From NCBI GenBank assembly GCA_900545955.1, contig URAU01000003.1:1-64000 (forward strand): a DNA stretch of 64,000 nt, in the 5' to 3' direction. Position 1 is the stretch's first letter; each line of letters starts with the position of its first letter. The notes beneath the pieces were generated by a model. That model was not told where the DNA came from, ran no database searches, and saw only the letters and a program-made list of their open reading frames with translations. Position numbers and translations under genes: made by a program. This document shows positions 33,047-43,100 of this stretch, piece by piece. This DNA comes from an uncultured Porphyromonadaceae bacterium (GTDB taxonomy: Bacteria > Bacteroidota > Bacteroidia > Bacteroidales > Muribaculaceae).

Positions 33047-35347
33047 TTGAATTTGAAGCTTTTATTTCTGAAATTCAGGATTCTTTATACGGCATCTGCC
33101 GCTCTGCTCGGGGCTGCCGGTAGCGCTATGGCTTCGAATGTGTCGCAGGCGGTTGAATCGTCTGGCACCGAAAGCGTTGACACTCTATTATCTCTTCCGC
33201 AGGTGTCTGTCACCGCCATAAAAGGTGGAGCCCTCGCTAACCATGATGAGGCTGTCACTACCCTCGGACATTCCGAACTCGAGCGTCTCAACGTTGTCAA
33301 CATTAAGCAAGTCAGCGAAATCGCTCCGAACTTCTATATGCCGGCCTATGGGTCGAGAATGACGTCGTCGGTTTATGTGCGCGGTCTCGGAACGCGTATC
33401 GACCAGCCTGTAGTGGGGCTAAATATCGACAATGTCCCCGTAATTAACAAGGATAATTTCGATTTCGATGTGGCCGACATTGCCCGCGTGGAGATTCTCC
33501 GCGGACCGCAGAATATACTTTACGGTAGGAATACGATGGGCGGTCTGGTGAACATCTTCACTCTGTCGCCATTTAATTTCGAGGGGGTGAAGCTGACGGC
33601 CGAGTATGGTTCATACAATACATATAAGGCGTCTGTCGGAGTCTACAAACTTATGAACGCCCGCCACGGCACTTCTCTCAATCTCTACGCCTCCGGTACC
33701 GACGGCTGTTTCCGCAATGAGTTCAACAATTCGCGTACCGGGCGCGAGCGCCTTTATTCAGCACGCTGGAAAACCATATGGCGCACTTCGCAGAATTCTA
33801 TTGTGGAGAATACTTTTGCCGCTTCCCATACAACTCAGAACGGCTATCCATACGAGAGTGTGGCTACAGGCCGCATAGCCTACAACGATACATGTTTCTA
33901 CCGCCGTCTTTCCATTACCGACGGACTGGTTGCAAAGATGCATTTCGGGTCGGTGGATCTCTCGGCCATCGGAAGTTTTCAGTATATCAACGACAACATG
34001 ACGCTCGACCAGGATTTTCTGCCGGTGGACTATTTTACGTTGACCCAGAAGCGGCATGAATGGGCTGTAACGGCCGATGTCGTAGCGCGTGGACGTGCCG
34101 GAGCGGCATACCGCTGGCTCGCGGGGGTATTCGGTTTCGGCCGGCGCGGCAATATGGCTGCCCCCGTCACGTTTCATGATTATGGCCTGACGCAGCTTAT
34201 TGAAAATAATGCCAATAAACTCAGTCCGGAGTATCCCATCCGCTGGGATGAACGCAGCCTTCTGCTCGACAGCGATTTCATCACTCCATCCGGAGGGATT
34301 TCCGTGTACCATGAGAGTCAACTCACTCTTGGCTCGTTCGACTTTACGCTCGGGCTGCGGTGGGACTGGGAACGTACGTCATTGATTTACCGCAGCAGTT
34401 CTGCCTCGACTTACACAATTTATCATCTGCTGCCCGGTGGGGGAGAAGAGATCTACGCTCCGCGCATCCCGGTGGATATCGATGACCGAGGCCATCTTCA
34501 GCAGTCGTTCAGCCAGTTCCTTCCAAAACTGTCGGTCAGCTACAGGCTCCCGAGCGGCTGGGGCAATCTGTTCGCGTCTGTTACCAAAGGATATAAGGCC
34601 GGGGGCTACAATACCCAGATGTTCTCCGACGTACTTCAGCAGCGAATCATGGGTTTCCTTGGTCTCAAGGAGCTTTATGATGTGGATGATATTGTGAGCT
34701 ACCGCCCGGAGAAAACGTGGAATTACGAGATTGGCGCACATCTTGCATCGCCCGACAGAAGATTCGCGCTCGATGTCGCCGCCTTCTGGATTGAATGCAG
34801 CGACCAGCAACTTACGATGTTTCCGGAAGGAGCCGTAACCGGCCGTATTATGGCGAATGCCGGGCGGTCGCGTTCGCTGGGCACGGAAATCAGTCTTTCG
34901 GCATCGCTTGGCGCCGGTCTCTCTGCGCGGATTTCGCATGGATTCACAAATGCTACCTTCCGCCGGTTCTATAACGGCCGTATCGACTACTCCGGCCGTC
35001 GGGTGCCGTATGCCCCGGAGAATACTTTCTATGCCGGCCTTACTTACGGGCATAGATTTTCATCAGGGTTTGTCGACAGGCTTTCCGCCAATGTCGGTGT
35101 GCGCGGAGTAGGACGCATATATTGGAATGAGGGGAATACCGTAAGCCAGCCCTTCTATGCCATAGTTGATGCTTCCATACGTGCGGAACATGGCCCTTTC
35201 TCGGCCGATGTGTGGGTTGACAATCTCACTTCCACACGCTATTCCTCATTCTATTTCGTAAGTATCGGCAATGCCTTTCTGCAGCGTGGAAATCCTCTGA
35301 CGGCCGGCCTCACACTGCGTTATTCATTTTCTTTCGTAGGGCAATGA
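33047..35347 (+). CDS. TonB-dependent outer membrane receptor (FepA/CirA-like, no SusD partner)
   Basis: About 766 residues. The promoter overlaps the ATG at 32993, so I place the start at TTG 33047 (or TTG 33053). This gives a normal signal peptide (KLLFLKFRILYTASAALLG). A TonB-box-like LPQVSVTAIKGG precedes the plug (about 45-160; YVRGLGTR, VARVEILRGPQNILYGRN-like). A 22-strand barrel runs to a C-terminal aromatic (LRYSFSFVGQ), as outer-membrane proteins need. It imports an unknown ligand such as a siderophore, heme, cobalamin or small glycan using TonB energy. It is followed by a small lipoprotein, possibly a surface ligand-binding partner. Confidence 0.9.
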   Translation: MNLKLLFLKFRILYTASAALLGAAGSAMASNVSQAVESSGTESVDTLLSLPQVSVTAIKGGALANHDEAVTTLGHSELERLNVVNIKQVSEIAPNFYMPAYGSRMTSSVYVRGLGTRIDQPVVGLNIDNVPVINKDNFDFDVADIARVEILRGPQNILYGRNTMGGLVNIFTLSPFNFEGVKLTAEYGSYNTYKASVGVYKLMNARHGTSLNLYASGTDGCFRNEFNNSRTGRERLYSARWKTIWRTSQNSIVENTFAASHTTQNGYPYESVATGRIAYNDTCFYRRLSITDGLVAKMHFGSVDLSAIGSFQYINDNMTLDQDFLPVDYFTLTQKRHEWAVTADVVARGRAGAAYRWLAGVFGFGRRGNMAAPVTFHDYGLTQLIENNANKLSPEYPIRWDERSLLLDSDFITPSGGISVYHESQLTLGSFDFTLGLRWDWERTSLIYRSSSASTYTIYHLLPGGGEEIYAPRIPVDIDDRGHLQQSFSQFLPKLSVSYRLPSGWGNLFASVTKGYKAGGYNTQMFSDVLQQRIMGFLGLKELYDVDDIVSYRPEKTWNYEIGAHLASPDRRFALDVAAFWIECSDQQLTMFPEGAVTGRIMANAGRSRSLGTEISLSASLGAGLSARISHGFTNATFRRFYNGRIDYSGRRVPYAPENTFYAGLTYGHRFSSGFVDRLSANVGVRGVGRIYWNEGNTVSQPFYAIVDASIRAEHGPFSADVWVDNLTSTRYSSFYFVSIGNAFLQRGNPLTAGLTLRYSFSFVGQ

Positions 35348-35402
35348 GAGGTAAAATTCAATCTGAAACATCCATAAAACATTAAAACAACAATACTCTA
35401 TA

Positions 35403-35933
35403 ATGAAATTAAATATCAAGTCGGCTGTATGCCGTATCGGTTTTGCATGTGCGATTGCTCTTTGCGTTCCTTGCCTTTCATCGTGTGGCGACGATGGTGA
35501 AGACGGCCCCGTTGTGCCGGAAAACGAAAAAATGAGCCAGACTTTCATGGGTGAGACCAGAACGTGGCCGGAGGCTTCGCCAGCCGATATATATGTCGGA
35601 CAGCGTCCGTCGGCTTATACCGTAACCGTGGATCCGGAAACCAAGGTGGCGACATTGGTAATTTCCGATGCCGATTTTCTGGCCGGAATGCCCGCTCTGG
35701 GAGATATGACATTCCCCGGAATCAAGTATACCGTAACCGACAATGTCGTAAAGCTTACATGCGATGCTCTGATACCTCTTATCGGCGAGCGTCCTTTTTC
35801 CGGCTTCCCGATTTCGAATTTTCAGGCAAGATGGGTTCCTGACCGTACGCTCGACCTGCAGTTTATATGTAATTATCGCGGCACTCCCTATGTGGTGTAT
35901 TTCCGCGGCACGAAAGTCGACGCAAAGCCTTGA
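35403..35933 (+). CDS. Small beta-rich lipoprotein downstream of a TonB receptor
   Basis: 176 residues with a lipoprotein signal ending in LSSCGDDGEDG; the acidic residues after Cys fit Bacteroidetes surface export. The rest alternates short beta strands and resembles calycin-like lipoproteins of Bacteroides in length and pattern, but I could not confirm a family. It lies 55 bases after the TonB-dependent receptor gene and probably shares its transcript, suggesting a ligand-capture role. It ends 10 bases from the convergent sensor gene with no terminator hairpin between them. Confidence 0.7.
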   Translation: MKLNIKSAVCRIGFACAIALCVPCLSSCGDDGEDGPVVPENEKMSQTFMGETRTWPEASPADIYVGQRPSAYTVTVDPETKVATLVISDADFLAGMPALGDMTFPGIKYTVTDNVVKLTCDALIPLIGERPFSGFPISNFQARWVPDRTLDLQFICNYRGTPYVVYFRGTKVDAKP

Positions 35934-35943
35934 CTTGTCAATC

Positions 35944-38900
35944 TCATTTGTCCGGCGTGTCGGGAGGTTGCATCGACCAGGCTTTCGGAGTGGTGCCGAA
36001 CTGACGTTTGAAGCAGGAACTGAAGTACCGTTGGTCGGAGAATCCAACCATCTGGCAGACTTCGGATACGAGATACCTTCTGGTGCGTAGCAGCTGGGCT
36101 GCCCGTTTGATACGTACAGAGCGTATGAAGCTGATTGGCGAAAGGTCGGTTGTCTGCTTCAGGCGGCGGTAAAGCACTGAGTTGGAGATGTTAAGACTCG
36201 CAGCAAGCATATCCACGCTGAAATGCTCGTTGCCGATGTTACGCTCGACGACATCCATTACGTTGGCCAGAAACATCTCATTTGATGTCAGCACGCTTAC
36301 TTCCTTCGGGTTGACAATGAGTTTGCGTGTGATCACTTCCTCGATATTCCGGTTCTGCGCTATGAGATTGTCTATGCGGGTATGGAGATAGTGTAAATCC
36401 AGAGGCTGCCGCAGCCATAGTGTAGCACCTGCCTCATAGCATGATTTCTCGAAAGCTATGTCGCTGTTGGCTGATACAATGATTACGGGGACTCCGGAAA
36501 GTGTCGCGTCGTGGCGCAGTTGGGCGATAAAATCCCTGACAGTCTCGATATCCGACACCTCCATTATTACGCAGACCGGCGCGAGGCGCTTTATTTTCGA
36601 CAGCGACTCCTTATTGAACGTCAGAGCCCGGAGCGTATAATCGCTTGCAAGGCTAACGCCGAGCATCCTGAACATGTCGGCATCCATATTGACGGCGACG
36701 ATTGCGGGTCGCCCTTCGGCATCGTTGTGCTGGGCAAAATCGTCGGTGGCTGTGTCGGCTGGCTCCCTGTTGATATATCCGGCACCTTTCGACGCGCGTG
36801 TAGAGGCCTCGAGCGATTCCAGCTGTTTTCCCGAGTAATGCGACAGGCCCAGAGGCAACCGGATTTCGTAAACGGTTCCTTCGCCATCTGTTGCCCTGCG
36901 CATGCGGAAGCGGCAATGGTTCATTTCTACGAAATCTTTTGCCACGGCGATATGAAACATTTCGCGTAGAGTGTAGATTTCGCGCGATTTCGTGTACACG
37001 GATGTTCCGTCAGTAATGACAATAAGATATGCGTTATGACGCGTGTCGATGCCCCCTTTCACTGATACCTTCCCGCCTTCGGTCGATGTCCCGATGGAGT
37101 TGCTCAGGAGGTTGAAAAGGGCTACCTCCAGCTTCGGAACGTCGACAAATAGTTTTACATCGGCATCGTCGAGAGTCAGAGTATAGTCTATCGACCTGAT
37201 TGCCGCACGCTCGCTTTGGGTGGCGAATACGCCTGCTATAAGCTGGCGGATTTCGATGTGCTGCAGATGGAGCCTGCTTATAGTGGAGTCGTTGGAAGTA
37301 AAATCAATGCAATCGTCGATCTGGTCCGACATGCGGCGGATGTTCTTTTTCATTACATCAAGCAGTTCGCGGGCTTCGGTGTCGCCGGTCTCTTCGCATC
37401 GTGCCAGCAGATGGTCTACGGGCGACTGCAGGGATGCCAGCGGAATCCGCAGCTTATTGTTGATGCTGACGAACGTGCGTATTTTCAGCCGGTAAAGCCT
37501 GCTTTCCCGATTCCGGCGGATCCGGCCGATACAGAGGCTCCATACGCCCCAGGCGAGAGTTAGCCCGGCAATAATGTAAAGCGCAATTGCCCACCAGCTG
37601 GAGGCTGCCGGTCGTTGGATTGTAAAATGATAGGCCGACTCCGCTTCATAACGTTCGCTCGACGAGGCCGATGATTTTACTTTCAGCGTGTAATCTCCGG
37701 GAGGGAGATTCGTATAGGTTATTTTTCGTTGGGAGGCATCTGCCCGGGTGAAGTCCTTATCGTATCCTTCGAGTTTGTATGCATAGTGGGTGGCGTGGGG
37801 ATCGATGAAGTTCAGGGAGGTGAGCTCGAATGTCAATGCCGAGGTATGAGGGGGAAAGGTGACTTCTTTTCCGGAATTGAGCGCCTGCGTCAGGCTGAAG
37901 TCTGCGACGTTGTCGGCTTTTACACTGCTCAGATGCGTTACGGGGGTGTGGCCTGAAGCTCCGACGGAGCTCGGATTGAAATATATGAGTCCGCGTATGC
38001 CGCCGAGATATATTGTGCCGGAGGAGTCGATGCCGTGGCCGATGATATACCACTCTTTGGCTATATTGCCCGGAGCGTCGACCTCAAAGTAGTTGACCGC
38101 ATCGCGCGAGATGATTTTATAAACTCCGCGCGTGGAGGATGCCCATATATTGTGGGCGAGATCCTCTGTGATGGAGCTTACGTAGAAGCGGGGACCGAAA
38201 GTGTTGACTTCCGAGAACCGGTTTCCGTCGTCCATCATATATAGTCCGGAAAAGGTTCCGGCCCATATTCTGTGTGATGAATCGACATGAAGGGCCGTTA
38301 CACATTGATTGCCGAAAGTGTCGGGAGGAAAGTGCCGTTCGGATTCCACTTCGCGGCCATCCGGCGAAAGCGTCAGGCACCATACGCCTCTGGAATCCGA
38401 GGCGACCCATATATGGCCCGCGCGGTCGGTTGTAATAGCTCTGTGGGTATCCTGGGCGTGGCCTTTCCATCCAATCGGGATAATATCGGTCTGCGGGCTC
38501 CACATGCCGATGCCTCCCTGATTGAATGCCATAAACAGGCGCCCTTGCGAATCATGGCAATAGGAACGCACATAGCGCAGGCCGTGGGTGTTGTAGGCCG
38601 ATTTGAGCGCCGGAGTCTCGTAGAACCGGCCGGTGGAGTAGTCGAATATCTTCAGCACGCGTTTCGTGCTGATCAGGAAGCGTGTATCCCCGCATGGCGC
38701 GATCATCAGAATGCGGTTGTTTCCCACAAAATCCGAGCTGGTGGATGAATCGACGTATTTGGTTATAGTGTAGCTTGTCTTGTCCGGATTCCATACAAGT
38801 TTGTTGATGCCGTAGGATGTTCCGAGCCACACCGTGTCGTCCTTGTCGATGTGAATCGAGGAAATGATGTCGATTGAAGGCGAATTACTGTTGTTGGGAT

Positions 38901-39897
38901 CGTGTGGGAGAAGATTAAATGATTTGTCGACATCGGAGTAAAGATAAACCCCGTTCATTGTGCCGATCCATACGTCGTTTTCCGCATCGCTGAAAAGTGA
39001 GACGACTGAATTGTTGATTTCGCTTTTGTCGGAATTGTTGGGATAGAGCGGTCCGGCTTTGCAGGGTGGCTCTCCGCGGCGTATGTTGTAGCGAAGAACT
39101 CCCTGGCCGCGGGTGCCGATCCAGATCTGGTCGCCGCGGTCGAGCGAAGTCACACATTCCGCTCCTTCGTCGATCAGCCGTGAGGCGTACTGGGGGGATT
39201 CCATCCATGCCGTGCGCGGCGCGCAATATATTTTGTTGTTTACGGCATACCAGAGATTGTCGTTGCTGTCGTTTATCAGCAGCCGGATACCACCTTCGGT
39301 AGTCTGTTTATGGATTATTTTTTTGATGGCGGTCCCTACGTGCGATATTACGTCGATACCGTGCCGGTGGCCAACGATGATGTTGCCGTCGCGGTCGATT
39401 GTGATGGCGTTGACGTGGTCGCTTCCAAGGCCGTTCATCTTGTTGATTACCGAAATGACTTTCAGTTGGGGCGAGAGGATGAAGATGCCGTTGGTAGTGG
39501 CGAGATAGAGGGTGCCGTCGGGAGCGTTTATTACGGTCTTGACATCAATGCCCTGTAGTTCCTTACAGGCCACCGAGCTGGCTGAGGTGGTGAAATCGTA
39601 GAGATACAGGCCGTCTTTTGTGGCCAGTAGGAAGTGGCTGTTGTCGGGGGAATGGTGTATGGAATTGATATAGCCCATATGGTTTCCCGCTTCGTGTTCC
39701 TGAAACTCTTCGAGAGTATACCCGTCGAAGCGGGCCAGACCGCCGCTCCCGCCGAACCATATGAATTTCATGGGGTCCTGATGGATTGCCGTGACAATTT
39801 CTGATGTTATGGCGTGAATCGGCTTGATGGTATAGGCGAGCATGTTGGCGGCACATACCGTTGCAAGAAGAAAGAGTGTCGACAGCCGGCGGTTCAT
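35944..39897 (-). CDS. Hybrid two-component system-like regulator (HTCS) with degenerate kinase and receiver
   Basis: 1317 residues. A signal peptide is followed by a periplasmic two-bladed propeller sensor (about 25-690, repeats such as IWIGTRGQGVLRYN), Y_Y_Y domain (about 705-755), one TM helix (about 768-790), histidine-kinase-like region (about 805-1030), receiver-like region (about 1075-1190) and AraC helix-turn-helix (about 1215-1312). The H-box reads NNKLRIPL, with Asn814 replacing the phospho-accepting His. ATP-lid glycines are missing, although NLLSN is kept. The receiver Asp is Glu1113 (VIMEVSD). It divergently faces the PUL beginning at 40196 and probably controls it through ligand-driven dimer change rather than phosphotransfer (inference). 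Confidence 0.92.
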   Translation of the reverse strand: MNRRLSTLFLLATVCAANMLAYTIKPIHAITSEIVTAIHQDPMKFIWFGGSGGLARFDGYTLEEFQEHEAGNHMGYINSIHHSPDNSHFLLATKDGLYLYDFTTSASSVACKELQGIDVKTVINAPDGTLYLATTNGIFILSPQLKVISVINKMNGLGSDHVNAITIDRDGNIIVGHRHGIDVISHVGTAIKKIIHKQTTEGGIRLLINDSNDNLWYAVNNKIYCAPRTAWMESPQYASRLIDEGAECVTSLDRGDQIWIGTRGQGVLRYNIRRGEPPCKAGPLYPNNSDKSEINNSVVSLFSDAENDVWIGTMNGVYLYSDVDKSFNLLPHDPNNSNSPSIDIISSIHIDKDDTVWLGTSYGINKLVWNPDKTSYTITKYVDSSTSSDFVGNNRILMIAPCGDTRFLISTKRVLKIFDYSTGRFYETPALKSAYNTHGLRYVRSYCHDSQGRLFMAFNQGGIGMWSPQTDIIPIGWKGHAQDTHRAITTDRAGHIWVASDSRGVWCLTLSPDGREVESERHFPPDTFGNQCVTALHVDSSHRIWAGTFSGLYMMDDGNRFSEVNTFGPRFYVSSITEDLAHNIWASSTRGVYKIISRDAVNYFEVDAPGNIAKEWYIIGHGIDSSGTIYLGGIRGLIYFNPSSVGASGHTPVTHLSSVKADNVADFSLTQALNSGKEVTFPPHTSALTFELTSLNFIDPHATHYAYKLEGYDKDFTRADASQRKITYTNLPPGDYTLKVKSSASSSERYEAESAYHFTIQRPAASSWWAIALYIIAGLTLAWGVWSLCIGRIRRNRESRLYRLKIRTFVSINNKLRIPLASLQSPVDHLLARCEETGDTEARELLDVMKKNIRRMSDQIDDCIDFTSNDSTISRLHLQHIEIRQLIAGVFATQSERAAIRSIDYTLTLDDADVKLFVDVPKLEVALFNLLSNSIGTSTEGGKVSVKGGIDTRHNAYLIVITDGTSVYTKSREIYTLREMFHIAVAKDFVEMNHCRFRMRRATDGEGTVYEIRLPLGLSHYSGKQLESLEASTRASKGAGYINREPADTATDDFAQHNDAEGRPAIVAVNMDADMFRMLGVSLASDYTLRALTFNKESLSKIKRLAPVCVIMEVSDIETVRDFIAQLRHDATLSGVPVIIVSANSDIAFEKSCYEAGATLWLRQPLDLHYLHTRIDNLIAQNRNIEEVITRKLIVNPKEVSVLTSNEMFLANVMDVVERNIGNEHFSVDMLAASLNISNSVLYRRLKQTTDLSPISFIRSVRIKRAAQLLRTRRYLVSEVCQMVGFSDQRYFSSCFKRQFGTTPKAWSMQPPDTPDK

Positions 39898-40116
39898 GGG
39901 GCGAAATATTGTGCAATGTTTTTAATTCGTTCATAAAGATACGTTAAAATCTACAGATTCTATAATATTTCTAAGATATCTTCGAACGATATAAAATATC
40001 GATTGATGGAAATGACACACTAAAAAGACTGAAACGACACACCTCGGCGAGGGTGTGGCTAAACCCTCCACATAATTAGAAGAACTTCACGCACGTAGTG
40101 CGGGAGTTAATATTAG

Positions 40117-40124
40117 TAAATTTG
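40117..40124 (+). promoter_or_regulatory. -7 box of the duplicated phosphoesterase gene
   Basis: TAAATTTG, 71 bases before the ATG. A short inverted repeat CGCAC-GTA-GTGCG (40090-40102) sits where the -33 box should be and may be an activator site. The remaining 39898-40195 sequence shows only an imperfect CACACCTC/GAGGGTGTG hairpin near 40040. Confidence 0.5.
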
Positions 40125-40195
40125 CCAGTAGCCCGAAGGGCTTCCCTCCGGTGTTATCGCAAGCTATTCAAATCAACCTTATTTTTTCGTAATCC

Positions 40196-43100
40196 ATGAA
40201 AACCAAGTCTCGCCCGTTTACCGCGGTGCTGATGGCAATGACGTTTATCGTATCAGGAGCAATCACATTGCCTGAACTGCCGGACCGCGATCAGATGACC
40301 GTAAAAGGCTATGTTCACGACGGAACCAATCCTATCGGAGGTGTATATGTAACCGATGGCTTTTCTTTTGTCTCCACCGACGCCGATGGCTCATATTATA
40401 TGGCGACAGATCCACAGGCGGAATTTATCTACGTAATATCGCCAAAAGGCTATAATCCTGAGTGCACTAACGGGCTGAGCCGCTTCTGGAGCAGACTGAA
40501 CCTGACATCGGGTGCGATGCGCTGCGATTTTGAGCTTACACCGGTCGACGACACCAAACATAAGATGATCGTGCTCGGCGACCCTCAGATGCGCGACGAC
40601 CACGACCATGATATTTTCAAAACCGATGCGCTGCCCGATATAAAGGCTACAGTCAAGGCTGCCAAAGATGCCGGCGAAGAGGTATCGGTACTGGTGTTGG
40701 GCGATATGTGTTTCAATAACCCCGAGACATTTCCGCGTTATGCCAATTACTGGCTGGGGTTGAATACACCTATGTATCATGTGCCCGGCAACCACGACAA
40801 GCATATTGTCGCAGACGTGAGTGAGCAGGCCCCAGAATACAAGGAGACGTTCGGACCGCTGTATTATTCGTTCGACAAGGGCGATATTCATTACCTGATG
40901 ATCGACAATATTTATATTCCGCAGGACGGCGCCTATTGTGCATGGCCCGACAACGCGCAGTTGGAATGGATCATGAAAGATCTCGACCATGTGGCACCCG
41001 GATCGACAGTCGTGGTATGTGCCCATCAGCCCATGACGTGGACTGCTACCGCCCGCCGGGAGAATGCACGCCTGCTCGAAAAGCTGAATAGCTTCAAAAC
41101 GCTTATGCTTACGGCGCACAAGCATTACGGACTGAATGTCGAGAAGCATTACGACAATATAGAGGAACGTATTCAGTCGGCGCTTTGCGGCGCATATTGG
41201 TATGGCGATTGTGCCAAGGACGGCATCGATCTGGGATATTACATCTACGGTATGGAGGGTCCGAGAATCAACTGGACCTATAAACCGCTGAAACGGTCGG
41301 CCGCCACCTCTATGCGTATCAACGATCCGGTTATTGCCGCCGACGGCTCTATGACATTCATGGTGAATGTTTTCGACTGGGATCCTTCCTGGACCGTCAG
41401 CTTCAGTGTCAACGGCGAGGCTAAAGGTAATCTTGAAAATACTACAGCATACGATCCTCATGCCTACCGACTATATTCCGAGCATGTGAAGACGTGGTGC
41501 CGTCCGGTTGAGACACCACATATCTTTCCGGTGACCATCGACCGGGATTCGCGTGTGCTCGAAGTTACGGCGACAGACCGCTTCGGCCAGAGCGTTTCAG
41601 CGCGGTATGAGATCAACCCTGAAATTTTGCCTGACCGGGAAGACACCGAGGTGAAAGGCTATGTGCGTTGCGACGGAAAGGGGGTTGAAAATGTAGTGGT
41701 GACCAATGGCTACGATTTTACCACCACCAACGTGTTCGGAACCTACTATCTGCCACGCAACGAAAAGGCCGATATGGTCTGGATTGTCGCTCCTTCAGGC
41801 TACGATCCTCTCACCGTCGACGGCATGCCGGCTTTTTTCAAGCCAATAGAACGGAAAGAGCAGACTTTTCAGGCGGATTTCGAACTTACCGCTACCGGCG
41901 ACGACAGCCGTCACCGCTTCCTTGCCATCGCCGACCCGCAGATGCGTGGCGATCACGATTATGAGATGTTCGAGAGGCTTGCTTTGCCGGATATTCAGAA
42001 AGTTCTTGGCGAGATAAAGGAGTCGGGAATTCCGTGTCAGTCGCTTGTGCTCGGGGACATCTGTTTTGATTCCTGGGAAACATTCCCGCGCTATCTCGAT
42101 GAGCTGAAAGGTCTGACCACGCCGTTCTATCATGTGCCCGGCAACCACGACAAGCATATTGTAACCGATGCAAGTGTGGCAGTCGCCGAATACAAGGCAG
42201 CCTTTGGTCCGCTGTACTATGCCGTCAATAAGGGGAAGGTGCATTATCTGATGTTCGACAATGTGAATATTACTGCGCGCGGGGCCTATGATTCCGCAAT
42301 TTCCGAGGATGCGCTCAGCTGGCTTACGAAATATCTTTCGTTCGTTCCCTCCGACAATATTCTTGTGGTAGGTGTGCACATACCGGTTACTGATTCCGGT
42401 TCCACCGCCGAGGCCAACAAGAATTTCCTGCTTAACCTGAGTAAATACCGTACGCTGATACTTTCCGCCCACCGTCATTACGGGAAAAACCTCGGCAAAT
42501 ATTCGCTGAGTGCGGCTGCCGATGCGGATATAGAAGAACGAATTCATTCCGCACTCTGCGGCGCTTACTGGTATGGCGATGTGGCTAAGGACGGTACACC
42601 CCTGGGATATTACTTATACGATGTGGACGGCACCGACATTTCCTGGATTTTCCGTCCGCTTGGCGACGACAGCTACGGGCAGATCACCATACATGAGCCG
42701 GCCCCGTTCGGCAGCCGAATGAAAGTCGATGTCAATATCTATGATTACGACAGCCAATGGAATGTGACGTGGAAACTTGACGGCGTCGACAAGGGCCGTA
42801 TGTATAACTACGAGGCGTTCGACCCGCATGCCAACGAGCTTTATGCCGAACATGAGAAGACATGGTGTCGTCCGGCAAAAACTAAGCATATGTTCTATGG
42901 TTATCTTCCCGCCGACTACAAAAAGATTGAGGTAAACGCTACCGACCGGTTCGGCCGTACCCATACGCGCGTATATGGAGAAGGCGCCGGTATCAGCCCG
43001 GTTACGACCGACAGCGATATTTTCGTAAGTCTCGACGGCCGTATGCTCTCGGTAGCTTCCGTCTCTCCGGTTGCCGTCATAAATGTCTTTTCTGTGGCCG

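Noticed and set aside
40775..42162. The 35-bp direct repeats as ends of a mobile element
   Set aside because: They are coding, in frame, and part of a whole-domain duplication; no transposase or target duplication is present.
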